Part shown: piece after piece, positions 52,601 through 61,757 of the stretch
Position numbering within the stretch: the first letter of the stretch is position 1
Layout of the letters: each line of letters begins with the position of its first letter
Notes under the pieces: generated by a model
Database searches by the model: none
What the model was told of the DNA's origin: nothing
What the model saw: the letters and a program-made list of their open reading frames with translations, nothing else
NCBI GenBank assembly: GCA_945920215.1
Contig: CAMEJM010000006.1
Location: 1 to 64,000 of the forward strand
Source of the DNA: an uncultured bacterium
GTDB taxonomy: Bacteria > Bacillota > Clostridia > Oscillospirales > CAG-272
Length of the DNA: 64,000 nucleotides
Reading direction: 5' to 3'
Made by a program: the position numbers and the translations under genes

Positions 52601-52670
52601 TTTTCAGAAACAGGGACCGGCAACCCAATGCGGCGCCCCACGGAACAGATACAATGCGAAGGAGAAACCC

Positions 52671-54410
52671 ATGACAAACAATAAGATCGTGTACTACGAT
52701 GTCCCCCATGTGAAAACCGTCCGCGAGCTGATGGATCGCGCCTTGGCGGAAGCCGCAGACAAAATCGCTTTCAAATACTTTGCAGGCACCGAAGTCAAGG
52801 AGGCCACCTACCGCCGCTTCTATGAGGATGTACAGGCGCTCGGCACCGCGCTTGCCGAGCTCGGTGTGCTTGACCGTCACATTGCCATTGCCGCGCCGAA
52901 CAGCTATGAATTCGTGACCGTATACCTGACTGTCCTGCAATCCTGCGGCGTATTTGTCCCGATGGACAAGGAGCTGCCCGAAGCAGACCTTTTGAACGTC
53001 CTGAACCACTCGGACGCAGAGGTGGTTTTCTGCTCCGAAAAGTACGAGGCGATCTTCCGTGAAAACCGCTCCGCCCTGCCGAACGTGCGCCGCTTCATCT
53101 GCTTTGACCGCGCGGAGGACGACGGCGACTTCCTGTCTTTCTGCAAGTTTATCGAAGCGGGGAGAGAGTTGTATCTTGCGGGCGACCGCCGCTTTGCCGC
53201 GTGCGACGGCGACGTCAACGCCATGAAGCTGTTGGTGTACACCTCGGGTACTACCGGCATGGCAAAGGGCGTCATGCTCTCGGAGCATAATCTCATCAGC
53301 TGCGTCTGCTACGGTCTGGAGGTCTCCACCGTCTATGACACCTGCCTGTCCGTCCTGCCCTACAACCACACCTACGAGGCGGTGGCGGGGCTGCTTGTGG
53401 CGCTGCACCACCACAGCACCATCTGTATCAACGACAACCTGCGCCACGTGCTGAAGAACCTCCAGCTTTTCAAGCCGGATTATATTTATCTTGTCCCCGC
53501 CTTTGCCGAGATGTTCTACAAAAAAATCTGGGCGAACGCCAAGAGCAGCGGCAAGGAACTGCCCCTGAAGGCGCTGATCGCCTCCTCCAACGCCATGCGG
53601 CATCTGGGCATTGACAAACGCGCCGCCCTGTTCAAATCCATTCATGCCGCGTTCGGCGGAAATCTCAAAAAGATCGTCTGCGGCGGTGCTCCCCTGCGGG
53701 CAGAGTTGGGCGATTTCTTTGATTCCATCGGCATTTCCCTGATCAACGGCTACGGCATTACCGAATGCTCACCTTTGGTCAGCGCCAACCAGGACTATTT
53801 CAACGACTGTACCACCGTCGGGATTCCCCTGCGCTGTATCGACGTTACCATTGAGGAGCCGGGCGAGGACGGAAACGGCGAGATCTGCGTCAAGGGCGAC
53901 ACGGTCATGCTGGGGTATTACAAGGAACCGGGGCTGACCGCGGAGGTTCTGACCCCCGACGGCACCTTCCACACCGGCGACCTCGGTCACATCAACGCCA
54001 AGGGGCAGCTGGTGATCACAGGGCGCAAGAAAAACCTGATCGTACTTGATAACGGCAAGAATATTTTTCCCGAGGAAATCGAAAACTATATCACCGCCAT
54101 TCCCTACGTGCAGGACGTGGTGGTATTCGGTATCAAAGGCTCCGACGGCACCGAGAGTTCCCTCGGCGCGGAGCTGTACCTCTCCACCGACAAGCTGACC
54201 GAATACAAAATCAACGACCCCGAAGCGGCGCTCCGCAAGGATCTGGCAAAGGCGTGCAAGTCTCTGCCCGCATACAAGCGTATCTCCAAATTCTATATCC
54301 GCCCGATTCCGTTCGAGAAAACGACGACCAACAAGGTCAAGCGCTCCAGCGCGATGTTTGCGAACCGCACGCCTGAGCCGCCTGCCTCCGCCGAGGAAAC
54401 CGCGGAATAA
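52671..54410 (+). CDS. AMP-forming long-chain acyl-CoA synthetase/ligase
   Basis: 579 residues. ATP-dependent activation of a carboxylate as acyl-AMP then CoA thioester. P-loop-like motif VYTSGTTGMAKGVMLSE near 192-208, YGITECSPLVSANQ near 361, HTGDLGHINAKGQ and the hinge GRKKNLIVLDNGKNIFPEE. C-terminal Lys in TNKVKRSS. Start at 52671 after GAAGGAGAAA; upstream frame has no site. Chain length unknown. Confidence 0.92.
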   Translation: MTNNKIVYYDVPHVKTVRELMDRALAEAADKIAFKYFAGTEVKEATYRRFYEDVQALGTALAELGVLDRHIAIAAPNSYEFVTVYLTVLQSCGVFVPMDKELPEADLLNVLNHSDAEVVFCSEKYEAIFRENRSALPNVRRFICFDRAEDDGDFLSFCKFIEAGRELYLAGDRRFAACDGDVNAMKLLVYTSGTTGMAKGVMLSEHNLISCVCYGLEVSTVYDTCLSVLPYNHTYEAVAGLLVALHHHSTICINDNLRHVLKNLQLFKPDYIYLVPAFAEMFYKKIWANAKSSGKELPLKALIASSNAMRHLGIDKRAALFKSIHAAFGGNLKKIVCGGAPLRAELGDFFDSIGISLINGYGITECSPLVSANQDYFNDCTTVGIPLRCIDVTIEEPGEDGNGEICVKGDTVMLGYYKEPGLTAEVLTPDGTFHTGDLGHINAKGQLVITGRKKNLIVLDNGKNIFPEEIENYITAIPYVQDVVVFGIKGSDGTESSLGAELYLSTDKLTEYKINDPEAALRKDLAKACKSLPAYKRISKFYIRPIPFEKTTTNKVKRSSAMFANRTPEPPASAEETAE

Positions 54411-54440
54411 TCCGCCCGAACTGAGGCAACCAATTCACTC

Positions 54441-54472
54441 AAAAAACGGCAGTTTTCACTGCCGTTTTTTTG
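54441..54472. terminator. Bidirectional terminator between acyl-CoA synthetase and asnB
   Basis: Stem AAAAACGGCAG/CTGCCGTTTTT with a TTTTCA loop and T-runs on both strands, between two converging genes. Confidence 0.88.
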
Positions 54473-54550
54473 CGGTTATTTTATGCGACCGTGTGATGCG
54501 TGAGCGGAGAGGTGGCTGAAAAGACGGCTCCGCGCTGTTTTTTCGCACCG

Positions 54551-56377
54551 TTACAACACCAGCTTTACACGGTACCGGGAAAGCCAGAAATCGAATTGCA
54601 GGAGCCATGCCAGCAGTTGCGGCTTCCCCATCAGTTGTCCCAGCCACGTCACGTCGCCCCCGCTAAGAAGCGCGTCGAGCGCGCCCGGTGCGAGCATGGC
54701 GGCGAGCTGACTGTCCTTGCGGGAGAGACGGGAAAGCAGCATTTTCCGCACCTTGTTCTCATAGGCGGGATTGTGGGTTTTCGGGTACGGGCTTTTCTTG
54801 CGGTGCAGTATCACCTCCGGCAGATAAGACGCCATGGCGTTGCGGAGCAGGGCTTTTTCCACCTGTCCCTCATATTTGATATGCCACGGGACGTTGTACA
54901 CATACTCCAGAATCCGATGGTCTGAGAACGGCACGCGCACCTCCAGACCGTGCGCCATACTCATGCGATCCTTGCGCTCGAGAAGTGATTCCATAAAGTA
55001 ATCGACCGAGAGTTTTGTGGCAATCCTGGCAACCCGGTCCTCCTCCGCCTCCCCCGAAAGCAACGGCGTTTCCGCGACCGTGCGGCGGTAGATACCGGAG
55101 AGGTAATCGTATCCCTCCGCGCTGTGCACCACCTCGTCGCGGAACAGCTTGATGCGGGCGTGGGGGTCATGAATCCACGGGAAGAAATCCCGCTCCACCA
55201 TTTCCGGGCGATAGAACCACGGATAACCGCCGAAAATCTCATCCGCGCATTCCCCGGAAAGCGCAACGGTATGATTCTGTTTGACAAGCCCGCAGAAGAA
55301 GCGGAGGGAGGAGTCGATGTCCGCCTGCCCGGGAAAATCGCGGGCAAGCACCGCGGGCAGCAGTTCTTCCGCCACCGCGTCGCTCGGCGCGGTGAGAACG
55401 GTGTGACGGGAGCCGATGTATTCCGCCATGGCAATGGCATAGGAATCGTCTGCGTTCGGCTGAAAGAGAGTGGGGGCATAGTCATTCCCCTCGTACTCGA
55501 AGGAGTAGGTGTCAAGCACCCTATCCTTGTTGCGATACGCCTCCGCCGCCACGGCGCTGACCACTGAGGAATCCAAGCCGCCGGACAAAAAGGTGCACAG
55601 AGGGACGTCGCTGACCAGCTGACGGCGGATGGCGTCCGTCAGAAGTGCCCGCGTATGCGCCACGGTGTCGGCGGGGCTGTCGGTATGCGGGTGTGCCTGC
55701 ATCTGCCAGTAGCGGTGCCGCCGCATTCCGTCGAGAGACACACGGCACCACTCGCCCGGCAAAAGCTGTTCGATATCGCGGAATACGCCCGTACCGGGGA
55801 TCGTGACGGGGGAAAGATACAACAGCTGCCACAGTCCGGTCAGGTCGATTTCCGAGCGCACGCCGGGATGCTTCAAAAGGGCTTTGATTTCGGAGGCGAA
55901 CAGGAACATTCCCCGTACCTGTGCGAAGAAAAAGGGCTTGACGCCCAATCTGTCGCGGGCGCAGAACAGGCTCTGCTCAAATTCATCGTACACCGAAAAG
56001 GCGAAAATGCCGTTCATATGATCGACGCATCTCTCGCCCCATACGGCATAGGAATACACCACCGCCTCTGTATCCGAATCGGTTCGGATATGCACCCCCG
56101 CCCGGCGCAGCTCCTCTTGGAGCTCCGCGGTATTATACAGCTCCCCGTTATACACCACGGTATAGCTTTTGCCGCCGTACACCACCGTCATAGGCTGCGC
56201 CCCGCCGGCAATGTCCACGACCGCCAGACGGTTGTGGTGGAACGCCACGCTCGCGCCGGCGTAAAAGCCGTTGGCGTCGGGGCCGCGGTGCGCCATGGCG
56301 CCGCTCATTTCCCTGACGGCGGCGCAGTCCTTCAGCCCGACCCCGCGCGGGGCGTAAATTCCGCAGATAGAACACAT
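54551..56377 (-). CDS. asnB: Asparagine synthase (glutamine-hydrolysing)
   Basis: 608 residues. N-terminal glutaminase domain with nucleophile Cys2 (MCSICGIYAPRG), AHRGPDANGF, and YNGELYN. Synthetase domain with the ATP pyrophosphatase loop SGGLDSSVV near 265, ECADEIFGGYPWFYR, KDRMSMAHGLEVRVPFSDH and RKKSPYPKTHNP. Full length. ATG after GGAGTGACAAC. Immediately upstream lies the hairpin field. Confidence 0.95.
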   Translation of the reverse strand: MCSICGIYAPRGVGLKDCAAVREMSGAMAHRGPDANGFYAGASVAFHHNRLAVVDIAGGAQPMTVVYGGKSYTVVYNGELYNTAELQEELRRAGVHIRTDSDTEAVVYSYAVWGERCVDHMNGIFAFSVYDEFEQSLFCARDRLGVKPFFFAQVRGMFLFASEIKALLKHPGVRSEIDLTGLWQLLYLSPVTIPGTGVFRDIEQLLPGEWCRVSLDGMRRHRYWQMQAHPHTDSPADTVAHTRALLTDAIRRQLVSDVPLCTFLSGGLDSSVVSAVAAEAYRNKDRVLDTYSFEYEGNDYAPTLFQPNADDSYAIAMAEYIGSRHTVLTAPSDAVAEELLPAVLARDFPGQADIDSSLRFFCGLVKQNHTVALSGECADEIFGGYPWFYRPEMVERDFFPWIHDPHARIKLFRDEVVHSAEGYDYLSGIYRRTVAETPLLSGEAEEDRVARIATKLSVDYFMESLLERKDRMSMAHGLEVRVPFSDHRILEYVYNVPWHIKYEGQVEKALLRNAMASYLPEVILHRKKSPYPKTHNPAYENKVRKMLLSRLSRKDSQLAAMLAPGALDALLSGGDVTWLGQLMGKPQLLAWLLQFDFWLSRYRVKLVL

Positions 56378-56703
56378 ATGTTGTCACTCCTTCAACTTCT
56401 GTCTACCTCCTATTGTATGCGGAATTTTACTTTTCAGCCACTTCCGGCGCCAAGAATTTGGAGAAGTCAAAGAGGAGCCGCGTTTTAGTGGCGTAGCGAT
56501 AGGGATTTATCGCTACGCCACAGCTATATTTGCCTTACGGCAAGTGATATGCCTACGGCGTGATATTTTGCTTACGCAAAGTTTTATTTCTCTTTTTCAA
56601 AGAGAAGTTAAGGCAAATATAATACAACTTTTGCCTCCGGCAAAAATATAACTGTTTGCAACGTAAACAATATAACCGTTTACAAGGTAAACGATATAAC
56701 TCA

Positions 56704-56743
56704 AAAAGCTCACTTCCTTGCAATGCAAGGTATAGTGAGCTGA
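56704..56743 (-). terminator. Terminator-like nested hairpin in the hairpin field
   Basis: Outer stem AGCTCACT/AGTGAGCT (56707-56714, 56734-56741), inner stem CCTTGC/GCAAGG (56716-56721, 56725-56730), followed on the minus strand by TTTTTGAG. Plausible terminator of the SLOG/CorC operon, 130 bases after its last stop. Confidence 0.6.
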
Positions 56744-56809
56744 ATTTTATTTATCTTATTCTTGTGGATTATTCCTATCGGGACACCTATTTCGGCTCCT
56801 CTTTTCAAA

Positions 56810-56851
56810 GTTATGATGTGTTTTTGCTGCGTTATGATATGTTTTTGTTGC
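56810..56851. repeat. Two tandem 21-base repeats
   Basis: 56810-56830 and 56831-56851 share 19 of 21 bases (GTTATGAT-R-TGTTTTTG-Y-TGC). They lie at the right edge of the hairpin field, just outside the inverted AAAGAGGAGCCG boundary, and before the SLOG gene stop. Confidence 0.8.
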
Positions 56852-56873
56852 GCCGCCCTTGCGGCGCGCCGTT

Positions 56874-57380
56874 TCAAAGCCCGGGGGTTTCCACGCGGGG
56901 AAGTTTTTCCGCCAGGTTGATGACAGGCACCCCCCGCGCGCTCGCCATGCGTACGGTCTGATAGGAACCGCTGCGCGGGTCGGTCACATATGCCACGCAA
57001 ATATCGGCGCGGTCTGCGAGCGCCTGATTGCGCACGCGCATACAGCCGTCGTAATAATGCTCGGCGAGGCAGATCACCTCGTCCGCCGCCTGCACCTGGG
57101 ATTGATACGCCCTGCGCTCCGAGAGGCTCCACAGGTTCTCCTGCCCGCGGCATGGGAGGATCAGACAGAGGCGCACGGCAGGGTGGCGCCCCCGCACTCC
57201 CAGCACCGCGTCCGCCGCCATACGGTCAAAGCCCATGGCGCCGCCGGCGCAAAAAATGCGCACCCCCTCGCCGTACAGGGCTTCCACCGTATCCTCCAGC
57301 AGCTGCTTCAGGCGTGCGGCACAGGCGTGCGGCACGGCGCGGTGCCCCGTAAAGATACAGATTTTCTCATTGTCATTCAT
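56874..57380 (-). CDS. SLOG-domain protein (DUF1273/YpsA-like)
   Basis: 168 residues. KICIFTGHRAVPHACAARL at the N-terminus, FCAGGAMGFDRMAADAVL, LCLILPCRGQENLW and a C-terminal nucleotide-binding-type GSYQTVRMASARGVPVINL. The family is Rossmann-like and thought to bind nucleotides or their derivatives; in B. subtilis YpsA has been linked to cell division. Overlaps the upstream CorC gene stop in ATGA. Confidence 0.85.
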   Translation of the reverse strand: MNDNEKICIFTGHRAVPHACAARLKQLLEDTVEALYGEGVRIFCAGGAMGFDRMAADAVLGVRGRHPAVRLCLILPCRGQENLWSLSERRAYQSQVQAADEVICLAEHYYDGCMRVRNQALADRADICVAYVTDPRSGSYQTVRMASARGVPVINLAEKLPRVETPGL

Positions 57381-58666
57381 GGTTGGTCGTCCTCTTCCTG
57401 CGGTGCCACACTGACATACAGGCGCCCGACCAGGTTGTCATTCATTTCTTTCACTGTCACGGTCAGATTCCGCCATGTAAAGGAATCGCCCGGATGCGGG
57501 CTTTCCTCCAGCATTTCCACAGCCCAGCCGCCCATGGTGGTATATTCCGACTCGAAGCCGCGGTCGTCGATCTCCGCGCTTTCAAAAAAGTCCGCAATCG
57601 GAGTCATGCCGTCCACGTCGTATTCTCCCTCGCCGAGGGGCACAATATCGTCGCTCTCGATGGTATCCGACTCGTCCCAGATGTCCCCGACGATTTCCTC
57701 TAAAATATCCTCCATGGTCACGATCCCCATGGTGCCGCCGTACTCATCCATGACGATTGCCATATGATTTTGGCGGGCGCGCATCTCGTGGAGCACCTTG
57801 GGCAGTTTCGCCGTCTGATGTACAAAGTACGGCTCGTTCATCAGTTCCTCAATGCACGGGGTCTGCCCCGGATGCTCCGCGGCGGCTTTCAGATAGTGGT
57901 TGACCGTCAGAATGCCGATGATGTGGTCCAGCGACTCGCGGTAGACCGGCAGGCGGGAATGATTGGTGGAATAACACAAATCCCGGATCTGCTCCGGCTC
58001 CTCCCCGACGTCAAGCCCGATCAGATTGATACGGGGTTGCAGAATCTGTTCCACCGTGGTTTCCTGATAGTCCATGGCGGATTGCAGCAGATCTCCCTTG
58101 TCCTCGTCCACCACGCCCTCCTCCTCGGCGGTTTCAAAGATGGCGGAAAGCTCATCTTCGGTGAGCAGCGGCGTCTCCTGATCTCCCGCGCGCTTTTTCA
58201 TGCGGTCGAGCAGTAGCGCCACGGGGTGGGAAACGGGATACAGCAGCCAAGTCACGGCGCGCAGAGGATAAGCGATCAGCAACGCATAGGAAAGCGCGTG
58301 CTGCTTGGCAAGGATTTTGGGCACAATATCGCAGAACACGAGCACCACCACCGTGGTAATCAGGGTCGGCAATGTGCTCGCCTGCGCCTCGGTGATGATT
58401 TCCATGGTCATGAGAACCAAGGCGAATGTTGTTGCAACGGAGGAGATCAGAATGTTGACAAGATCGTTGCAGATGAGAATGGAGCAGATGGTGGCGTCAT
58501 ACGACTCGCGGATTTTCAGCGCGCATTTCGCCCGTTTGCTCCCCTGCTCCGCCATATGCTCCAACCGCACGCGGTTCAGAGAGGTATAGGCGATTTCGGC
58601 GGAGGAAAAGAACCCCGAGAGGAACAGGGCGACGGCAATGATAATGTAGTAAGCAAAATACTTCAT
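57377..58666 (-). CDS. CNNM/CorC-type membrane protein with CBS pair (second copy)
   Basis: 429 residues. DUF21/CNNM membrane domain about 1-190 (FFSSAEIAYTSLNRVRLEHM), CBS pair about 205-335 (PRINLIGLDVG, HSRLPVYRESLDHIIGIL, MAIVMDEYGGTMGIVTMEDI), and CorC-associated C-terminal domain about 345-425 (YTTMGGWAVEMLEESPHPGD). Probably Mg2+ or Co2+ efflux, though often mis-called haemolysin. Overlaps the upstream paralogue by four bases. Confidence 0.92.
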   Translation of the reverse strand: MKYFAYYIIIAVALFLSGFFSSAEIAYTSLNRVRLEHMAEQGSKRAKCALKIRESYDATICSILICNDLVNILISSVATTFALVLMTMEIITEAQASTLPTLITTVVVLVFCDIVPKILAKQHALSYALLIAYPLRAVTWLLYPVSHPVALLLDRMKKRAGDQETPLLTEDELSAIFETAEEEGVVDEDKGDLLQSAMDYQETTVEQILQPRINLIGLDVGEEPEQIRDLCYSTNHSRLPVYRESLDHIIGILTVNHYLKAAAEHPGQTPCIEELMNEPYFVHQTAKLPKVLHEMRARQNHMAIVMDEYGGTMGIVTMEDILEEIVGDIWDESDTIESDDIVPLGEGEYDVDGMTPIADFFESAEIDDRGFESEYTTMGGWAVEMLEESPHPGDSFTWRNLTVTVKEMNDNLVGRLYVSVAPQEEDDQP

Positions 58667-60033
58667 TTCCCGCTCTCCTCCTCTTTGTCGGAGGCGCGCG
58701 CGGTAACGGCGTCCAATATGGGATGCGCCAGCTTCACTTCCGCGAAGCGGAGCCGTCCCTCTTCGGTTTCCGTAACCGTGACGGTCAGGTCCCGCCAGAC
58801 AAAGGTATCGTCAGGCTCCGGGGCGTGACCGAGCTGCTCCGTCACCCACGCGCCGACCGTCTTGACGCGGCTGACGTTCACCTTGCCGCGATATCCCATG
58901 TCGCGGAACATCTCGCCCATAGTACACGCCGCGCCGACGCGGAAATAGTTGCCGCCCAGCTTCATGAAACGGTTGTTGACCACGTCGTCTTCGTCAAAAA
59001 TCTCGCCGACCAGCTCTTCCAGAAAGTCCTCGACCGTGACAATCCCACGCACGCGCCCGCTGTCGGGGTCGCGCACGATTGCCATCGTCACCTTGGCGCG
59101 GCTCATCTGCTCCAGCAAACGGTCGATCCCCGCGTCCAGCGTGGTATAGAAGGGCGGCGCGCAAAGCTGCCCCAAACTCAATTCTTCCTGTTTGAGATAG
59201 GCTTTCAGGTAGTTGCGTATCTGCAGAACGCCGACGATATGGTCGATATCGCCGTCCCATACCGGGAAGCGCGAATATTTATGGTCACGGATGATTTTCA
59301 TCACGCTGTCATGGTCGGCGTGCAAATCAATGCCCACCACGTCCTCGCGCAGGGTCAGCACGTCCGCCACAGTGGTTTCCGCAAACTCAAGCGCCGATTG
59401 CAGCAAATCTCCCTGCTCCGCGTCGATCACGCCTTCCTCCTCAACCGCGTCGATGATGGTAGACAATTCCTCCTCCGTTACCGTCGGCTCCTCCTTGACG
59501 CGGAACAGCTTGGCGGTCAGAGCGTTGACGCCGCGGAAAATAATGGACACAGGGTATAACAGAACCGTCAGCACCTTCAGTGACGGCGCAATCTGCATGG
59601 CGAACCGATCCGCGTGCGCGACGGCATAGCTCTTCGGAATCAGATCCGCAAAGAAAAAGACAATCAGGGTTGTGACCACGGTGGCGACCGCAGTGGCGAC
59701 CGCCTGCTTTTCAACCGAGCTGCCGAACATACTGAACACCAGCTGCGTTGCAACCGAGGCGCCGCCGATCTGAAGAATATTGACCCCTATCAGAATGGTG
59801 GTGAGCACCTGATCAAACCGTTCGCTGAGCGCGAGCGTCAGCTTGGCGCGGCGGTTCCCCTCCCCTGCCAGATTGCGCAGGCGGATTTTGTTCACCGCCG
59901 CAAGGGAATTCTCCGCCGCGGAAAAATACGCGCTGCCGAGAATCATCAGAAGATAGGCAATCAACAGCCAGATTTGTGTAGCGCCCACGTGAAAATCAAG
60001 TAAAAAACCTTGACCGGGACCTTGAGAGTCCAT
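58663..60033 (-). CDS. CNNM/CorC-type membrane protein with CBS pair (first copy)
   Basis: 456 residues with the same order: CNNM about 15-210 (YFSAAENSLAAVNKIRLRNL), CBS pair about 225-350 (HKYSRFPVWDGDIDHIVGVL, MAIVRDPDSGRVRGIVTVED), CorC-associated domain about 365-440 (KTVGAWVTEQLGHAPEPDDT). N-terminal leader of 16 residues longer than its paralogue. Start at 60033 is the only one before the first membrane segment; the AAAAGGGG site is a little far (13 bases). First gene of a three-gene operon. Confidence 0.9.
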   Translation of the reverse strand: MDSQGPGQGFLLDFHVGATQIWLLIAYLLMILGSAYFSAAENSLAAVNKIRLRNLAGEGNRRAKLTLALSERFDQVLTTILIGVNILQIGGASVATQLVFSMFGSSVEKQAVATAVATVVTTLIVFFFADLIPKSYAVAHADRFAMQIAPSLKVLTVLLYPVSIIFRGVNALTAKLFRVKEEPTVTEEELSTIIDAVEEEGVIDAEQGDLLQSALEFAETTVADVLTLREDVVGIDLHADHDSVMKIIRDHKYSRFPVWDGDIDHIVGVLQIRNYLKAYLKQEELSLGQLCAPPFYTTLDAGIDRLLEQMSRAKVTMAIVRDPDSGRVRGIVTVEDFLEELVGEIFDEDDVVNNRFMKLGGNYFRVGAACTMGEMFRDMGYRGKVNVSRVKTVGAWVTEQLGHAPEPDDTFVWRDLTVTVTETEEGRLRFAEVKLAHPILDAVTARASDKEEESGK

Positions 60034-60072
60034 GAAAAGAAACCAACCCCTTTTGGTTATATATTACTGTAT

Positions 60073-60101
60073 AGTATATCAAACCGCTCACAGGATGTCA
60101 A
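60073..60101 (-). promoter_or_regulatory. Promoter of the CorC-CorC-SLOG operon
   Basis: Minus strand perfect TTGACA (60096-60101), 17-base spacer, TATACT (60073-60078), 40 bases before the start. The -35 lies inside the last codons of the upstream flippase gene. Confidence 0.8.
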
Positions 60102-61635
60102 GGCGAGGCGCGCCGCCCTTTGCGCGCAGACGGGAAATCCCGCTGACGGCGGCGAGCACGCAGAGATACACGGCTGCGGCAAAAATCATTTGCGCCATCA
60201 GCCACGGCACGTTGACGGTATAGGAATCGATATGGAACAGGGCTCTGACCGAAAACGCCGCGAGCAGCGCCGCCGCGCCGGGAAGAAGAATCGAGCGCAC
60301 CGGCGAATACCGCAGATGGGCAACGCGGCAAAGGCGGGCAAGGCTCAGCGTAAAGTTGAACGCCTCCGCGATGACGATCACATAGATATACCCCACCGCC
60401 CCCTGCGAGGGCAGAATGAGAATCACCAGCAGAATGCTCAGGCAGGAGTCGGCGATATTGACCCACATGGACCAGACCTGCTCTCCGAGCCCCTTGAGCG
60501 CGCAGTCGGTCACATGGTCGAGGAACATCAGCGGCACCACGGGGGCAAGCAGACGGATATACCGCCCCGCAAGCTCACTGTGATAGAGCGCTACGCCGAG
60601 GTCACGTGAGAAAACCGCCAGCACCGCGGTACAGCCCATGGCAAACACCGTCGTCAGGTGCAGGGCGCGGGAAGCGATGCGGTCCACCTGCCGTCTTTCC
60701 CCGCGCGCGCAATGCTCCGCGAACACGGGCACAAGCAGCCCCGAAAACGAGGACAGCACCGCCATGGGATACAACACGACCGGCAGAGCCATTCCGTCGA
60801 GGGTGCCGTAGGTGCCGAGCGCCTCCTCTTTGGTACGGCGCCCCCCGTGCGTCAGGGAGCGCGGAATCAGAATATGCTCCACCGTCAGAAGCCCGGAGCG
60901 TATGTAGGAGGAAAACGCCACCGGAAGCGCGATGTGCAGAAGCCGCCGGTTCATGCCGCGCGCGTCTCCCCCTCCGCCACGGATACGGCGGCGGTCCCGG
61001 AGATACCGCACGGACAACAGCGCGCAGCTCAACCCCTGCGCGATTGCCGCGCCCGCCACGACCGCGGCGCAGGTATACTCCATGCCGCGAGGCGCCATCA
61101 CCCCCAATAGACAGACTGTGATGCCGATCCGCGCCGCCTGCTCCGCCACCTGAATGCCGGAAGCGCCGAACACCCGCCCCACGGCGGTGAAATACCCGTT
61201 CATCACCGCGCAGAGAGAAAAGGCAGGCAGGGACAGCGCAAGAAACCGCAGGGAAAGGACGGTGCGCGCGTCCCCCAGTACATACACCCCGAAAAGAGGC
61301 GCCGCAAAAAACAAAATCAGGCAGGCGACGCCCGAAAAGCAGAGGGCATAGCAAGTGGCGCGCCGAAGCGCCGCACGCGCCGCCGCCTCCTCCCCGCGCC
61401 CGAGGCTCTCCGACACCAGCCGCATCACCGCAAGCTGCACCCCGGACGTGGCAAAGGTCACGGCAAAGCCTTGAATACTGATGACCAAAGCAAACAGCCC
61501 CATGCCCTCTGCGCCGATGCGCTCCGACAGATACGCATTGTAGCTGACGCCGACGGTGCGCATCAGAAGCGCGGCGGCAGCCATGAAAATCGCGTTGAAC
61601 AAAAACCGCCGCATACGTTCGCTCATTCCGTTCAT
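60088..61635 (-). CDS. Polysaccharide-type flippase, SpoVB/MurJ-like (MOP superfamily)
   Basis: 515 residues, about 14 hydrophobic segments. N-terminal RRFLFNAIFMAAAALLMRTV and RIGAEGMGLFALVISIQGF are typical of SpoVB-type members, followed by GVQLAVMRLVSESLGRG. SpoVB is needed for spore cortex, moving lipid-linked precursors. SpoVB versus the related YkvU/MurJ-like members cannot be settled from sequence alone. Start at 61635 after CAGGGGAACGGGGG; the 58 residues upstream in frame have no membrane character. Confidence 0.82.
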   Translation of the reverse strand: MNGMSERMRRFLFNAIFMAAAALLMRTVGVSYNAYLSERIGAEGMGLFALVISIQGFAVTFATSGVQLAVMRLVSESLGRGEEAAARAALRRATCYALCFSGVACLILFFAAPLFGVYVLGDARTVLSLRFLALSLPAFSLCAVMNGYFTAVGRVFGASGIQVAEQAARIGITVCLLGVMAPRGMEYTCAAVVAGAAIAQGLSCALLSVRYLRDRRRIRGGGGDARGMNRRLLHIALPVAFSSYIRSGLLTVEHILIPRSLTHGGRRTKEEALGTYGTLDGMALPVVLYPMAVLSSFSGLLVPVFAEHCARGERRQVDRIASRALHLTTVFAMGCTAVLAVFSRDLGVALYHSELAGRYIRLLAPVVPLMFLDHVTDCALKGLGEQVWSMWVNIADSCLSILLVILILPSQGAVGYIYVIVIAEAFNFTLSLARLCRVAHLRYSPVRSILLPGAAALLAAFSVRALFHIDSYTVNVPWLMAQMIFAAAVYLCVLAAVSGISRLRAKGGAPRLDIL

Positions 61636-61757
61636 CCCCCGTTCCCCTGTTACCCAATATCCTATGGCGCGCGCATGGGAAAAATTCCGGAGGCGGCGGC
61701 AATGCGACTTGTTTCGCCCCATGCGGAGTGATAGCATGATGCGGGAGGTGAAATCCG

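Larger units (their letters stand above)
56469..56866. repeat. Field of short hairpins with ATATAA-type spacers
   Basis: About ten short inverted repeats with little between them. Perfect 13-base stem 56488-56521 (GTGGCGTAGCGAT arm); 56530-56543 (TTGCC-TTAC-GGCAA); 56549-56562; 56568-56580 (TTTGC-TTAC-GCAAA); 56588-56606 (TTCTCTTT arm); 56629-56645 (TTTTGCC-TCC-GGCAAAA); 56653-56669; 56677-56693 (CGTTTAC-AAG-GTAAACG); 56707-56741 (nested); 56851-56866 (CGCCGC arms). Several are separated by AATATAA/GATATAA. The outer part is bounded by inverted AAAGAGGAGCCG (56469-56480, 56793-56804). AT-rich compared with all neighbours; no coding frame. Function unknown; it looks like a dispersed non-coding element. 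Confidence 0.8.

Noticed and set aside
56530..56700. CRISPR-like array of short repeats
   Set aside because: The hairpins have different sequences and lengths, there is no constant repeat or regular spacer, and no cas genes are present.
56710..57153. 147-codon minus-strand frame across the hairpin field
   Set aside because: It runs through the tandem 21-mers and the terminator and lies in another frame of the SLOG gene; the translation (repeated QQKHIIT) only reflects the DNA repeats.
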